Below, one piece after another: positions 9,344-18,138 of a stretch of DNA of 64,000 nucleotides. The DNA is taken from positions 62,001 through 126,000 of the forward strand of contig CAKZJE010000106.1 in the NCBI GenBank assembly GCA_936941155.1, in the 5' to 3' direction. The position numbers and the translations under genes are program-made. The notes below the pieces were generated by a model. It had not been told where the DNA came from. It saw only the letters and a program-made list of their open reading frames with translations, and made no database searches. The stretch is from an uncultured Methylomonas sp. (GTDB taxonomy: Bacteria > Pseudomonadota > Gammaproteobacteria > Methylococcales > Methylomonadaceae). Position 1 is the first letter of the stretch. Each line of letters begins with the position of its first letter.

Positions 9344-9768
9344 ATTTTTTATTAGATACGAATGTGATTTCTGAATTGCGCAAAGCCAAAACAAAAAAAA
9401 TAAATGAAAATGTTAAGGCTTGGGCGGAAAGTGTTTCACCGAATCAGTTATTTTTGTCGGTTATCAGTTTGCTTGAATTAGAAATGGGGATTGGTTTAAT
9501 TGAACGGCGTGATAAACCGCAAGCCGCTTTATTGCGCGTTTGGCTTAATCACCATGTATTGCCGACTTTTCAGGAGCGTGTTTTGCCTATTGATACCACT
9601 ATTGCGTTGTGTTGTGGCAAATTGCATGTTCCAGACCCGCGTTCAGACCGTGATGCTTTAATTGCCGCGACTGCGTTAGTGCATAATATGACGGTGGTGA
9701 CTCGTAATGTGGCTGATTTTGAACCTACAGCGGTAAAAATACTGAATCCCTGGGATTTTTCATTATGA
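9340..9768 (+). CDS. VapC/FitB-like PIN-domain toxin
   Basis: PIN domains of this class are Mg-dependent ribonucleases. The 142-residue protein has the four expected acidic positions: D6 in FLLDTNVISEL, the Glu of SLLELEMGIGL near residue 48, D in DRDALIAATA near 105, and D in VTRNVADFEPT near 125. The FitB-like signature NVADFEPTAVKILNPW is clear. It overlaps both the antitoxin and hsdS by 4 bases, so it is co-translated inside the restriction-modification operon. A mobile toxin-antitoxin insertion, or a guard that punishes loss of the operon, are both plausible readings. Confidence 0.85.
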   Translation: MNFLLDTNVISELRKAKTKKINENVKAWAESVSPNQLFLSVISLLELEMGIGLIERRDKPQAALLRVWLNHHVLPTFQERVLPIDTTIALCCGKLHVPDPRSDRDALIAATALVHNMTVVTRNVADFEPTAVKILNPWDFSL

Positions 9769-11096
9769 TAAAGGCTGAGTTTGAACGCTATGCGGTGTAT
9801 AAAGATAGTGGTATTGAATGGTTGGGAGAAATGCCTGAGCATTGGATTTTAGATAGACTAAAAAATTTAACGAAAACTCAATCAGGAACTACTCCACAAA
9901 GCGGATTAAATGAATATTATGATAATGGCGTTTTTTATTGGGTTAGAACTACTGATTTAAACAACGGGCATTTATATGAATCAGAACATAAAATTAGTAA
10001 TATTGCATTTGAAAATTGTAATTTAAAAATTATTCCTGTTAATAGCGTGTTATTAGCTATGTATGGCGGAATGGGAACAATTGGTAAAAATGCACTTCTT
10101 AAAGTTGAATCTACAATTAATCAATCTGTTTGTGCTGTATTACCTAATAAAAAACGTTTTAATTCAGTTTATTTTTGGTATTACGTTCAATATTTTCGTC
10201 CTCATTGGGAAATATTTGCAGATAGTGCAAGAAAAGACCCGAATATTAATCAAGAGGCGATTAAACGATTATGGCTTATTTTACCTCCACCTTTAGAACA
10301 ACAAACAATTGCCAATTATCTTGATATTAAAACCGCGCAAATTGACCGCAAAATAGAGTTATTGACACAAAAGGCAACTCTTTACGGCAAGCTTAAACAA
10401 TCATTGATTAACGAAACCGTGACTCGTGGACTGGATAAAACCGTACCCATGAAAAATAGTGGCGTTGAATGGATAGGCAAAATTCCCGCGCATTGGGAAA
10501 TAAAACGAATTAAGGAAATTGGATTAATCGTTTTAGGTAAAATGCTTAATAATGTAAATAGTGAAAAAAATTTCTATCGTAGTTATCTGAAATCAAAAAA
10601 TATTGGATGGCTTAAAGTTTATGACTCTAATATAGAAAAAATGTATTTTTCCGCCGAAGAATTGAAAACTTATCGGCTAAAAAAAGGAGATATATTGTTA
10701 AGCGAAGGCGGAGAAGTTGGAAAAACTTGTTCTTGGAATGAAGAAATAGAAGAATGTTATATTCAAAATTCTGTTCATAAAATTACAGTATATAAAAATA
10801 ATTCCTCACGCTATTTTCTTTATCAATCATTCTTACTTGGTAGCATTAAATATTATGATTCAATAGTTACTTCCGTGAGTATCAAACATCTTACAAAAGA
10901 AAAACTATCTAGGGTTATTTTGATTCGTCCTCCACTTTCCGAACAACAAGCCATAGCCAAATACCTAGACGAAAAAACCGCCCACATAGACCGCATTATT
11001 GAAACCATTAACGCTCAAATCGAAAAATTAAAAGAATTGCGCAAAACCTTAATTAATGATGTTGTCACCGGAAAAATAAAAGTCACCCATTGCTAA
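9765..11096 (+). CDS. hsdS: Type I restriction-modification specificity subunit
   Basis: HsdS recognises the two halves of the DNA target. The 443 residues show two tandem target-recognition halves. Half 1 starts SGIEWLGEMPEHWILDRL (near residue 12) and ends in PPPLEQQTIANYL plus a coiled coil. Half 2 starts SGVEWIGKIPAHWEIKRI (near 230) and ends in PPLSEQQAIAKYLDEKTAHI plus a coiled coil. The two TRDs differ strongly, implying an asymmetric bipartite site, and cannot be decoded by eye. The AT content of the TRDs is higher than in hsdM, which is common for exchangeable specificity domains. It overlaps the PIN toxin gene by 4 bases. Confidence 0.92.
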   Translation: MIKAEFERYAVYKDSGIEWLGEMPEHWILDRLKNLTKTQSGTTPQSGLNEYYDNGVFYWVRTTDLNNGHLYESEHKISNIAFENCNLKIIPVNSVLLAMYGGMGTIGKNALLKVESTINQSVCAVLPNKKRFNSVYFWYYVQYFRPHWEIFADSARKDPNINQEAIKRLWLILPPPLEQQTIANYLDIKTAQIDRKIELLTQKATLYGKLKQSLINETVTRGLDKTVPMKNSGVEWIGKIPAHWEIKRIKEIGLIVLGKMLNNVNSEKNFYRSYLKSKNIGWLKVYDSNIEKMYFSAEELKTYRLKKGDILLSEGGEVGKTCSWNEEIEECYIQNSVHKITVYKNNSSRYFLYQSFLLGSIKYYDSIVTSVSIKHLTKEKLSRVILIRPPLSEQQAIAKYLDEKTAHIDRIIETINAQIEKLKELRKTLINDVVTGKIKVTHC

Positions 11097-11106
11097 AGGA
11101 AAAATA

Positions 11107-11304
11107 ATGAACAATGCTATACAAACAGAAATACCCAGCCAATTATTTCAACAAGCGCAATTATTAATACAACAAGGTTGGGCAACCAATTTACAAGAAA
11201 TAATTAATGAAGCATTGCGTCGTTATTTAGACTCGCATCAAGAAATATTAACCGAAATGTTTATTCAGGAAGATGTCGAATGGGGCTTAAATGACCAAGA
11301 CTAA
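11107..11304 (+). CDS. Antitoxin-like small protein, second pair
   Basis: This 65-residue protein has an amphipathic N-terminus (IQTEIPSQLFQQAQLLIQQG) and then ATNLQEIINEALRRYLDSH, a ribbon-helix-helix-like core. Its tail is acidic (FIQEDVEWGLNDQD), as in many antitoxins. The start follows an AAAGGAAAA ribosome-binding site 10 bases after hsdS. The end overlaps the following PIN gene by 14 bases. The antitoxin role is inferred from the pair organisation. Confidence 0.65.
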   Translation: MNNAIQTEIPSQLFQQAQLLIQQGWATNLQEIINEALRRYLDSHQEILTEMFIQEDVEWGLNDQD

Positions 11305-11812
11305 AGAAACGTTAGTTGTTGCTGATGCAGGCGTTTTAATTCATTTAGATGAATTAAGCGCGTTAGATGTATTAAACCATTATGAAGCGGTATTTGTGCC
11401 TCATGCTGTTTGGGCAGAAGTGCAATATCATCGCCCACAAGCTTTGCAACACAACAATATAAAACTCATTCACTATCCCAGCCAACCCTATTCAGCCAAA
11501 ATCAATGCGTTATCTGCACTTTTTACTTTGCATCATGGCGAAAGTGAAGCCCTATCGCTATGCTTAGAACAATCCATTAATACATTACTAACCGATGACA
11601 CAGCAGCACGATTAGCCGCTAAAAATCTTAATCTCAATGTTCATGGCACATTAGGATTATTGCTAAAATCGGTGCATTATCAATTAAGAACCCCGCTTGA
11701 AGTTTTGGCATTATTAAAAGAAATTCCTGAAAAAACAACGCTGCATATCCGTCCTCAATTACTCAGCGATATTATTGTTAAAGCGCAAACTGAATGGAAA
11801 ATCAAATCGTGA
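11291..11812 (+). CDS. PIN-domain protein, DUF3368-like toxin
   Basis: The 173 residues begin TLVVADAGVLIHLDEL, with a PIN first Asp in VVADAGVLI. Later come VPHAVWAEV (Glu), HHGESEALSLCLEQ (Glu) and LLTDDTAARLAAKNL (Asp-Asp). This is the pattern of DUF3368-type PIN proteins, which usually pair with a small UPF0175 or ribbon-helix-helix antitoxin. The 3' end overlaps hsdR by 19 bases, so this second toxin-antitoxin-like pair is also embedded in the hsd operon. Confidence 0.75.
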   Translation: MTKTKETLVVADAGVLIHLDELSALDVLNHYEAVFVPHAVWAEVQYHRPQALQHNNIKLIHYPSQPYSAKINALSALFTLHHGESEALSLCLEQSINTLLTDDTAARLAAKNLNLNVHGTLGLLLKSVHYQLRTPLEVLALLKEIPEKTTLHIRPQLLSDIIVKAQTEWKIKS

Positions 11813-14800
11813 ACGAACTCCACTTACAGGATAAATTCTTAATCCCTTTTTTCACTGCCCAAAATGGCACTGGCTTAAGTTATCAGGAAGTTCCCCCCAA
11901 TACGGTCAATCAATCGCTTATCATTAAAAACGATTTGCAAAACTTTCTGCAACACACCGACCTGAATAAAAAGCCTTATCAAAAATTAATTCACCAGTTT
12001 AAAGGCGACGAACAGGCTTTAATCACAGCGATTATGCTTTTCTTACAAAACCGCCTAAAAGATTATCGCAATATGGCATTGTTTATTAATAACAATCGCA
12101 AAATTGTTTTTGAAGGCATTGAATTAAATCTGTTTTATACCAGCGGTAGCGAATTGCGCAATGATGAATTATTTGAACAAAATATTTTCTCAGTGGTACA
12201 AGAATTAGCTTATAAATATGACTATAACGACAGAGAAATATTTTCTTTTCGCCCTGATATAAGCCTGTTTGTAAATGGGCTTTATTTAGGTTACAGCGAA
12301 TTAAAATCAAACTACACCAACCAAAGCGCACATAAAAATGGACGTGCCAAAGTCGCTAAAGACTACCGAAATGCAGTATGGGCTTATTTACAACACATAG
12401 ACGCAGATAAAGATTTAACGGATACCGATAAATGTCGCTTGCGTAAAGACATGCTGAAAGTGTTTGAAAAGGCGGTTTTAATCTCAACCACTGATTTGGA
12501 AGAAACCTATATTTTGCGCGATATTGCCCGTTCTTTTAAAGACATTAAACAAGATTATGACAATAACAAATTCGATGCAGAAAACTATCAAAAACGTCTC
12601 TATCAGCGTTTTAAATCCTATCCTTTAAACAGCAAAAGCGAAGATAAACAGGACAAATTAAAAGAAATTTTTAGCGCACACTATGCTAAAAAAATGCAGG
12701 AAAAAGAGATTCTGTATTTCAACTTTATTGAACGCGAAGTGGTTGCTGGTGCAGACGGTAAAACCTTTAAAAATGAAAAAGGATATTTAATCAGCCCACG
12801 TCCTAAACAAAAATTTGGCGTTGATAAAATCATGGCAAAAATTGATGACTTTTTAAACCATGAACATGATCCTGATTATTTTATTCAGCAGTTAAAATCC
12901 CAATTGCACGGCATTAGCGAAGCACAAAAACAAGAGCTAATTGAAAAACGCCTGCGCTATCAAAACAATAAAAATATTTACTCACTATTACTGCAATATG
13001 CCGCAGGTTTTGGCAAAAGCAATATTATCGGCTGGACAGCATTACAACTAAAAGACCTGAAAAAAGACAATGCTTACGTTTATGACAAAGTGTTGCTTAT
13101 CGTGGATAGGTTGCAATTGCGTGACCAATTAGCCAACAAGCTGTTTAACATGAACATTAACAACAGCATGTATCTGGAAGCCAGTGACAGGAGTAGTTTT
13201 AAAAAAGCCTTATCCAGCAATATCCGTTTAGTGATTGTCAATATTCAAAAGTTTAATGGCATTGCTGAAATAATTGGTAAAGACAGCTTAAAGAAAATGG
13301 CAAGTTTGCGCGTAGTGTTCTTAATTGATGAAATTCATCGCTCCAACAATGGCGAACAAAATCAGGAAATGATTAGTTCATTTGATGAATTACAAAACCA
13401 ATTCGATAATGATAAAAACTATAGTAAAACCGTTCATAAAAAGAATTTAATTATCGGTTTTACCGCAACCCCTAGCGATCATACTTTAGCCCGTTTTGGT
13501 GAATTTAATAAATATGCGGAAGGGGAAAAATTATGGCGACCCTTTGACAGCTACACCATGCGAGAAGCCATTACTGACGGTTATATTTTAAATCCGCTAG
13601 ATGGCATTGTGCCCATTTCTGCAAAAATGTATTTTGAGTTACCTAAAGACATACTCAAAGGCTTTGAAGACAAAGACTCAGAAAAAGTTTATCGAATTCT
13701 AAACAAAAAAATTTATGAAAATGATGAACGCATAGACGCAATTGCTAAATATATTGCTCAATTTTTAGTTAAATACACCTATAAGCAAATTCGAGGATAT
13801 GCAAAAGCAATGCTGGCAGCCGCTTCAATCAAAAGCGCGATTAAATATAAAGACCGGATTACTTACCATTTTAATAAAATCGTACAAGAAGAAAAATTTA
13901 GCCGATTTAATGATGCTGGTATTTACATTGTTTATAGCGACAGTCAGGAACATCAGCGCAGCAGTAACTTGAACAAGGACTTATCAGAAGAAAAGGTTCT
14001 TCAAGCCTTTATGCAAAATAAAAATGGCTTAATGATAGTCGTTGATAAATTACAGACTGGCTTTGATGAGCCGAAACTGCACACACTCTTTTTAGATAAA
14101 GAAATTAAAGGTATTAATGCAATACAAACTATTTCACGAGTAAACCGAACTACCGCACATAAAATAGATTGTCGGATTGTGGATTTTTCCTATAAAAACG
14201 TGAACGTAAGTAATATTAAAACCGCCTTTGAACATTTTAGCGATGTGGTTGTGAGCGATTTTGACCCGTTAAACATGGAAACGGTTTTAGAATTATTGTA
14301 CAAAGATTTAAAAAACTCAGTCCCTTACCGCAGTCATTTTGCCGCTTTTTTAAAGTTGTTCCACATTCGTGATTCAATTAAATTGGATATTGAAAATAGC
14401 CTTACTGATTTTATTAAAAAACACCCAAATGAAAGTAAAGAGCTTAAATATAAAATCAACCGCTACTTCCATATTTTAGAACTGATTACTGGTGTGATTA
14501 GTTTGCCTGATAAATACAGTGAAGCGGCATTTTTAGACTTTTTTAAACGTTTCAACCATATTTATAACACTCTAAATAGAAGTAACAGCGCAATAGATAA
14601 TGTGACTATTTATTTCGATAATAATATTGGTATTGTAGAACCTTTTGAAAAGCCCATAAAAGAACCTAAACCACCTTTTGTTGGAATTGAAATACCAGAG
14701 GGTGGCTTTAAATACAATATTTTAGAAGAAATAGCTAAACGCAATAAAGAGGAAGAGGCAATTAAACTGTTAATTGAAGATTTTGAAAAACATATTGAAA

Positions 14801-15018
14801 TGTTATTTGAGTTTGTCCGCAGTCAAGATGATTCTCAAGATTTAATCGCAAAAATCAGAGGTAATCGCTTTTCAGAAGAAGAAATTAAAGAAGATTTTAG
14901 AAAAATTTACGACAGCTTCATTCGGCGTAAGAAACTTAATCTATCCGAATTTTTTATCCAAGAAACTGAAAAGCTTTTTGATAAGCTTTACGATGATTTT
15001 GCCGAGTCGGTGAAATGA
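11794..15018 (+). CDS. hsdR: Type I restriction endonuclease subunit R
   Basis: HsdR is the ATP-driven translocase and nuclease of the type I complex. The 1074 residues start with the nuclease domain, where RPDISLFVNGLYLGYSELKS near residue 153 gives the D...ExK catalytic triad. The superfamily 2 motor follows: Walker A-like AAGFGKSN near 403, DEIH box (VVFLIDEIHRS) near 510, GFTATPSD near 556. Domain 2 has GLMIVVDKLQTGFDEP and the arginine-finger motif QTISRVNRT near 782. A C-terminal helical region completes it. The length fits the family. The start ATG 11794 lies inside the preceding PIN gene; a GTG at 11809 is an alternative. Confidence 0.92.
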   Translation: MENQIVNELHLQDKFLIPFFTAQNGTGLSYQEVPPNTVNQSLIIKNDLQNFLQHTDLNKKPYQKLIHQFKGDEQALITAIMLFLQNRLKDYRNMALFINNNRKIVFEGIELNLFYTSGSELRNDELFEQNIFSVVQELAYKYDYNDREIFSFRPDISLFVNGLYLGYSELKSNYTNQSAHKNGRAKVAKDYRNAVWAYLQHIDADKDLTDTDKCRLRKDMLKVFEKAVLISTTDLEETYILRDIARSFKDIKQDYDNNKFDAENYQKRLYQRFKSYPLNSKSEDKQDKLKEIFSAHYAKKMQEKEILYFNFIEREVVAGADGKTFKNEKGYLISPRPKQKFGVDKIMAKIDDFLNHEHDPDYFIQQLKSQLHGISEAQKQELIEKRLRYQNNKNIYSLLLQYAAGFGKSNIIGWTALQLKDLKKDNAYVYDKVLLIVDRLQLRDQLANKLFNMNINNSMYLEASDRSSFKKALSSNIRLVIVNIQKFNGIAEIIGKDSLKKMASLRVVFLIDEIHRSNNGEQNQEMISSFDELQNQFDNDKNYSKTVHKKNLIIGFTATPSDHTLARFGEFNKYAEGEKLWRPFDSYTMREAITDGYILNPLDGIVPISAKMYFELPKDILKGFEDKDSEKVYRILNKKIYENDERIDAIAKYIAQFLVKYTYKQIRGYAKAMLAAASIKSAIKYKDRITYHFNKIVQEEKFSRFNDAGIYIVYSDSQEHQRSSNLNKDLSEEKVLQAFMQNKNGLMIVVDKLQTGFDEPKLHTLFLDKEIKGINAIQTISRVNRTTAHKIDCRIVDFSYKNVNVSNIKTAFEHFSDVVVSDFDPLNMETVLELLYKDLKNSVPYRSHFAAFLKLFHIRDSIKLDIENSLTDFIKKHPNESKELKYKINRYFHILELITGVISLPDKYSEAAFLDFFKRFNHIYNTLNRSNSAIDNVTIYFDNNIGIVEPFEKPIKEPKPPFVGIEIPEGGFKYNILEEIAKRNKEEEAIKLLIEDFEKHIEMLFEFVRSQDDSQDLIAKIRGNRFSEEEIKEDFRKIYDSFIRRKKLNLSEFFIQETEKLFDKLYDDFAESVK

Positions 15019-15077
15019 AAATAACCACAGCATCAGAAAATTCTCGCACGATTAAATAACAGCAAAATGAGGATGAT

Positions 15078-15284
15078 ATGGGCAGCGCAGCAGGGCTTCT
15101 TTGGGGCGTGTTATTTAGTTCTTTGGGCTTGGGATATTTTATGTATGGCAAAAAACAGAAAGCCAGCGTTCCCTTTGCTTGCGGCGTGGCATTAATGCTG
15201 TATCCCTATTTTGTAACTAACACGATTATATTGGTCGTGGTTGGGGTGGCACTTGCGGCGATACCGTATTTTGTCAAATTTTGA
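15078..15284 (+). CDS. Small membrane protein
   Basis: The 68 residues form two or three hydrophobic segments: GLLWGVLFSSLGLGYFMYG, then FACGVALMLYPYFV and IILVVVGVALAAIPYF. The pattern with GYFMYGKKQ and a central YPYF resembles a widespread small membrane protein family of unknown function that is often labelled as amino acid transport, without evidence. A ribosome-binding site (ATGAGGAT) precedes the ATG. It lies 59 bp after hsdR on the same strand. Confidence 0.65.
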   Translation: MGSAAGLLWGVLFSSLGLGYFMYGKKQKASVPFACGVALMLYPYFVTNTIILVVVGVALAAIPYFVKF

Positions 15285-15469
15285 TTGGTGATGCGGTGCG
15301 ATGAATCATTCTGTGATTTCTCACTGACTTAAACCGCTTAGTAATGGCTGAAGAAACTTTGCAAGCTCAAATTAAACGGCAACGATTGCCGATGAAATTT
15401 ATTTGAGGGAAGGAGGCAGAAAAGCAGAAACTTTTTTCTGGTGGTGACTTATTGGTGACTCAAATAAAA

Positions 15470-15499
15470 AAGGCTCAGAATAAAAATACTCTAAGCCTT
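15470..15499 (-). terminator. Rho-independent terminator after the csrA-tRNA unit
   Basis: Read on the minus strand, AAGGCTTAGA pairs with TCTGAGCCTT (one G-T pair) around a loop and is followed by six T residues. It lies 10 bases beyond the 3' end of tRNA-Asn, so it would end the lysC/csrA/tRNA transcript. Confidence 0.75.
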
Positions 15500-15508
15500 T
15501 GTTTTTAT

Positions 15509-15584
15509 TGGCTCCTCCGACAGGACTCGAACCTGTGACCCAATGATTAACAGTCATTTGCTCTACCGACTGAGCTACAGAGGA
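15509..15584 (-). tRNA. tRNA-Asn (GTT)
   Basis: 76 nt including encoded CCA. The 7-bp acceptor stem is TCCTCTG/CGGAGGA, with one G-T pair. The anticodon loop is CTGTTAA (GTT) and the T loop TTCGAGT is normal. The 3' end faces the restriction-modification island. Confidence 0.95.
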
Positions 15585-15602
15585 ATAAAACTATTTTAAT
15601 AA

Positions 15603-15679
15603 TGGCGCGCCCGAAGAGATTCGAACTCCTGACCGCTCGGTTCGTAGCCGAGTACTCTATCCAGCTGAGCTACGGGCGC
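15603..15679 (-). tRNA. tRNA-Arg (ACG)
   Basis: 77 nt including encoded CCA. The acceptor stem is GCGCCCG/CGGGCGC, and the anticodon stem-loop CTCGGCTACGAACCGAG carries ACG (A34 is expected to become inosine). It lies 18 bases after the end of the neighbouring tRNA gene. Confidence 0.95.
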
Positions 15680-15759
15680 ATATTATTTTGTTTACACATT
15701 ATCGGTTGTTTTTTACTACTTGTCAACTTAAATTTTTATCAAATTAACAATTTTAAACG

Positions 15760-15850
15760 TGGCGGAGAGAGAGGGATTCGAACCCTCGATGCGCTTTTGG
15801 CACATACTCCCTTAGCAGGGGAGCGCCTTCGGCCTCTCGGCCATCTCTCC
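15760..15850 (-). tRNA. tRNA-Ser (GCT)
   Basis: 91 nt including encoded CCA, with the long variable arm expected for serine. The anticodon loop within CTCCCCTGCTAAGGGAG carries GCT. It starts 8 bases after the csrA stop; csrA followed by tRNA-Ser is a conserved gammaproteobacterial arrangement. Confidence 0.95.
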
Positions 15851-15858
15851 TAAACTTT

Positions 15859-16059
15859 TTACTCAACAGAACCGGACTGTCCTGCTGACTCGGCTTGTTC
15901 TTTTTTTATTCTTTCGTAGATTTCTTCGCGGTGAACCGAAACTTCTTTTGGTGCGTTTACACCAATCCGAACTTGATTACCTTTAACCCCAAGAACAGTG
16001 ACCGTAACATCATCACCAATCATTAAGGTCTCTCCAACACGGCGAGTTAAGATCAGCAT
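15859..16059 (-). CDS. csrA: Carbon storage regulator CsrA
   Basis: CsrA is a homodimeric RNA-binding protein that blocks or stabilises mRNAs at GGA motifs. The 66 residues start [18 protein letters not shown] and include the RNA-contacting region [16 protein letters not shown], with the conserved VHR and Arg. The length is normal for the family. The ribosome-binding site is GGGAGA, 7 bases before the ATG. It lies about 95 bp after lysC and directly before tRNA-Ser. Confidence 0.96.
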   Translation of the reverse strand: MLILTRRVGETLMIGDDVTVTVLGVKGNQVRIGVNAPKEVSVHREEIYERIKKEQAESAGQSGSVE

Positions 16060-16153
16060 AATATCTCCCTACATTCTTAATAAAAATCTACTGTCCAAGA
16101 ACAGCAACCGATCAAGCTGCGCATTATACCAGATTTCTGCAAAAAATAAAGCT

Positions 16154-17380
16154 TTATGCGACCTTTACTTTATCTAAGTCAAAAGCAGCATGTAACGCTC
16201 TAACAGCTAATTCTAAATATTTTTCATCAACAACGACTGAAATTTTGATTTCTGAGGTTGAAATCATTTGAATATTGATGTTTTCAGCTGCCAATGTTTT
16301 AAACATCGTACTAGCAATTCCAGCGTGTGAACGCATCCCAACACCGACAATCGAAACTTTAACAATGCTATTATCCCCAATCACTTCTTTGGCACTTAAC
16401 TGAGCGCAAATATCTTCAAGAATTTTTTTGGCTTTCGCATAATCATTACGATGAACAGTAAAGGTAAAATCTGTCGTGCCATGTGCTGAAATATTTTGAA
16501 TAATCATATCAATTTCAACATTTTCATCCGCAATGGGAGCTAAAATTTTTGACGCAACTCCTGGCATATCAGGTACGCCGATAATAGTTAATTTAGCTTC
16601 GTCGCGATTAAATGCAATTCCTGATATTAAAGCACTTTCCATTTGTGTGTCCTCGTAGGTAATAAGTGTGCCGTTGCCTTCGGTAAATGATGATAAAACT
16701 CGTAATTTGACGTTGTATTTGCCGGCGAATTCTACTGATCTGATTTGCAAAACTTTTGAGCCTAAACTCGCCATTTCCAGCATTTCTTCAAAAGTAATTT
16801 TTTCTAAACGGCGAGCTTTTGGCTCAATGCGCGGATCAGTGGTATAAACGCCGTCCACATCAGTATAAATATGGCATTCATCCGCCTTTAAAGCGGCTGC
16901 TAACGCAACGCCTGTGGTATCAGAACCGCCGCGCCCCAAGGTGGTGATATTTCCATGTTCATCAATGCCTTGAAATCCAGCAACTACCACCACTTTGCCA
17001 GCATCTAGATCCGCACGAATTCGACTGTCATCAATTTTGCGAATTCGCGCTTTAGTATGAATGCTGTCGGTTAAGATTTTCACTTGCCCGCCCGTGTAAG
17101 AACACGCAGGGCATCCTAAATCTTCCAACGCCATACTTAATAAAGTTGTGGTTACTTGTTCGCCGGTAGAAATCAACGCATCCAATTCACGCCCATTCGG
17201 TTGCGATTGCATCTGTTTTGCCATATCAATCAAGCGATTAGTTTCACCACTCATCGCTGAAACTACCACCACAAGCTGATGACCTTCATCTCGAACTTTT
17301 TTTACTTTTTGTGCGACCGCTTTAATCCTTTCGATTGTACCTACGGAAGTGCCGCCAAATTTATAAACATAAACTGCCAT
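16154..17380 (-). CDS. lysC: Aspartate kinase
   Basis: Aspartokinase phosphorylates L-aspartate, the first step towards lysine, methionine and threonine. The 408 residues start with the conserved KFGGTSVGTIERI motif, then VVVVSAMSGETNRLI and GRGGSDTTGVALAAAL in the kinase domain. Two C-terminal ACT domains (from about residue 265, including GVPDMPGVASKI and IVGVGMRSHAGIASTM) give feedback control. The arrangement fits the monofunctional lysine-sensitive class common outside enterics. A ribosome-binding site AAGGAG lies upstream of ATG. No lysine riboswitch is evident in the 225 bp before it, which carry only a small hairpin (17427-17450). Confidence 0.95.
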   Translation of the reverse strand: MAVYVYKFGGTSVGTIERIKAVAQKVKKVRDEGHQLVVVVSAMSGETNRLIDMAKQMQSQPNGRELDALISTGEQVTTTLLSMALEDLGCPACSYTGGQVKILTDSIHTKARIRKIDDSRIRADLDAGKVVVVAGFQGIDEHGNITTLGRGGSDTTGVALAAALKADECHIYTDVDGVYTTDPRIEPKARRLEKITFEEMLEMASLGSKVLQIRSVEFAGKYNVKLRVLSSFTEGNGTLITYEDTQMESALISGIAFNRDEAKLTIIGVPDMPGVASKILAPIADENVEIDMIIQNISAHGTTDFTFTVHRNDYAKAKKILEDICAQLSAKEVIGDNSIVKVSIVGVGMRSHAGIASTMFKTLAAENINIQMISTSEIKISVVVDEKYLELAVRALHAAFDLDKVKVA

Positions 17381-17605
17381 TGTTGTCGAAATCTCCTTTG
17401 ATAATGTGTGTCATGTTTTAGATGATGAGTCAAAATACGTTTTTTGACTCCAAAGTTTAAGTTAGGCTAAAAATTTTTCGTCTTTAGCATAAAAATTTAC
17501 GCAGTTATTTTTATTGGTTTAAATGTGTTTTTACATTTCTGTTTTTTATGCAAAAGCGTTTGTTTTTATTTTATGCACATTGTAATGTTAGAAAACTAAA
17601 TATTT

Positions 17606-17821
17606 TTAAGCAAACAACAACCGCCCTTTAGGTTCAGGAATATCACGCCCCAATTCTTTAGCCATCTCCAACCATTCAGAAATAACCTGTTCCGCATTTT
17701 CAACCGCTTCCCTGTACGTCGCCCCATCCGCCATACAACCTGACAATTCGGGTACTTCCGCTAAATAAGCCTGATCTATTTCGCTCCAATAAATAATCAT
17801 TTCATACTTAATCATGGGCAA
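17606..17821 (-). CDS. hicB: HicB-family antitoxin
   Basis: This 71-residue protein has the HicB partial RNase-H-like core: KYEMIIYWSEIDQAYLAEVPELSGCMADGATYREAVENAEQ, written here as two adjoining parts WSEIDQAYLAEVPEL and GCMADGATYREAVENA. It ends with WLEMAKELGRDIPEPKGRLLF. There is no C-terminal DNA-binding domain, so repression would need the complex or another factor. It overlaps the hicA end by 14 bases. Confidence 0.88.
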   Translation of the reverse strand: MPMIKYEMIIYWSEIDQAYLAEVPELSGCMADGATYREAVENAEQVISEWLEMAKELGRDIPEPKGRLLFA

Positions 17822-18068
17822 TATCTCCTAATTGGTAGCGAATAATCAAATCACGCACTTGCTTAACTTGATAAGGTTTTGCCATTGCGCCTTTAGGTTG
17901 TAAATTGATGATTTCGCTGACATCGCTACGGGTAAAAATGTGATGGTCGCCGCGTATTCTGACTTCAAATTCTAAGCGTTGTAGCAATTGCATCAATTCT
18001 GAAAAGGCAACATTGCTATCTGAGCGACCGCTTAAAATTTTAAATAGCAACTTGTCGTATTTGCTCAT
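17808..18068 (-). CDS. hicA: HicA-family mRNA interferase toxin
   Basis: HicA cleaves mRNAs in a translation-independent way. From ATG 18068 the protein has 86 residues, MSKYDKLLFKILSGRSDSN and so on, with the double-stranded-RNA-binding-like fold and the key His in IRGDHHIFTRSD near residue 42. The HicA toxins normally start near this Met; the open frame to 18116 adds 16 residues without support. The pair sits between alaS and lysC, where most relatives have no toxin gene, so it is probably a mobile insertion. Confidence 0.85.
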   Translation of the reverse strand: MSKYDKLLFKILSGRSDSNVAFSELMQLLQRLEFEVRIRGDHHIFTRSDVSEIINLQPKGAMAKPYQVKQVRDLIIRYQLGDIAHD

Positions 18069-18138
18069 TGATATTTTTTCTCTTAATCCATTATTCACGT
18101 CTTGCCAATTAAGCAAACAACAATCACTTTTCAGATTG

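Noticed and set aside
15300-15465. Remnant of an integrase gene next to tRNA-Asn
   Set aside because: A short frame (MAEETLQAQIKRQRLPMKF) and the words near 15440-15470 hint at a gene tail, but there are too few residues to support an integrase.
15602-15853. An 83-residue reading frame across the tRNA genes with RFELLTARF and GERGIRTLDALLAHTPLA
   Set aside because: It runs antisense through tRNA-Arg and tRNA-Ser. These peptides are well-known artefacts of tRNA reverse strands.
17381-17605. Lysine riboswitch upstream of lysC
   Set aside because: The 225 bp are AT-rich with one small hairpin (17427-17450) and no L-box-like structure that I could find.
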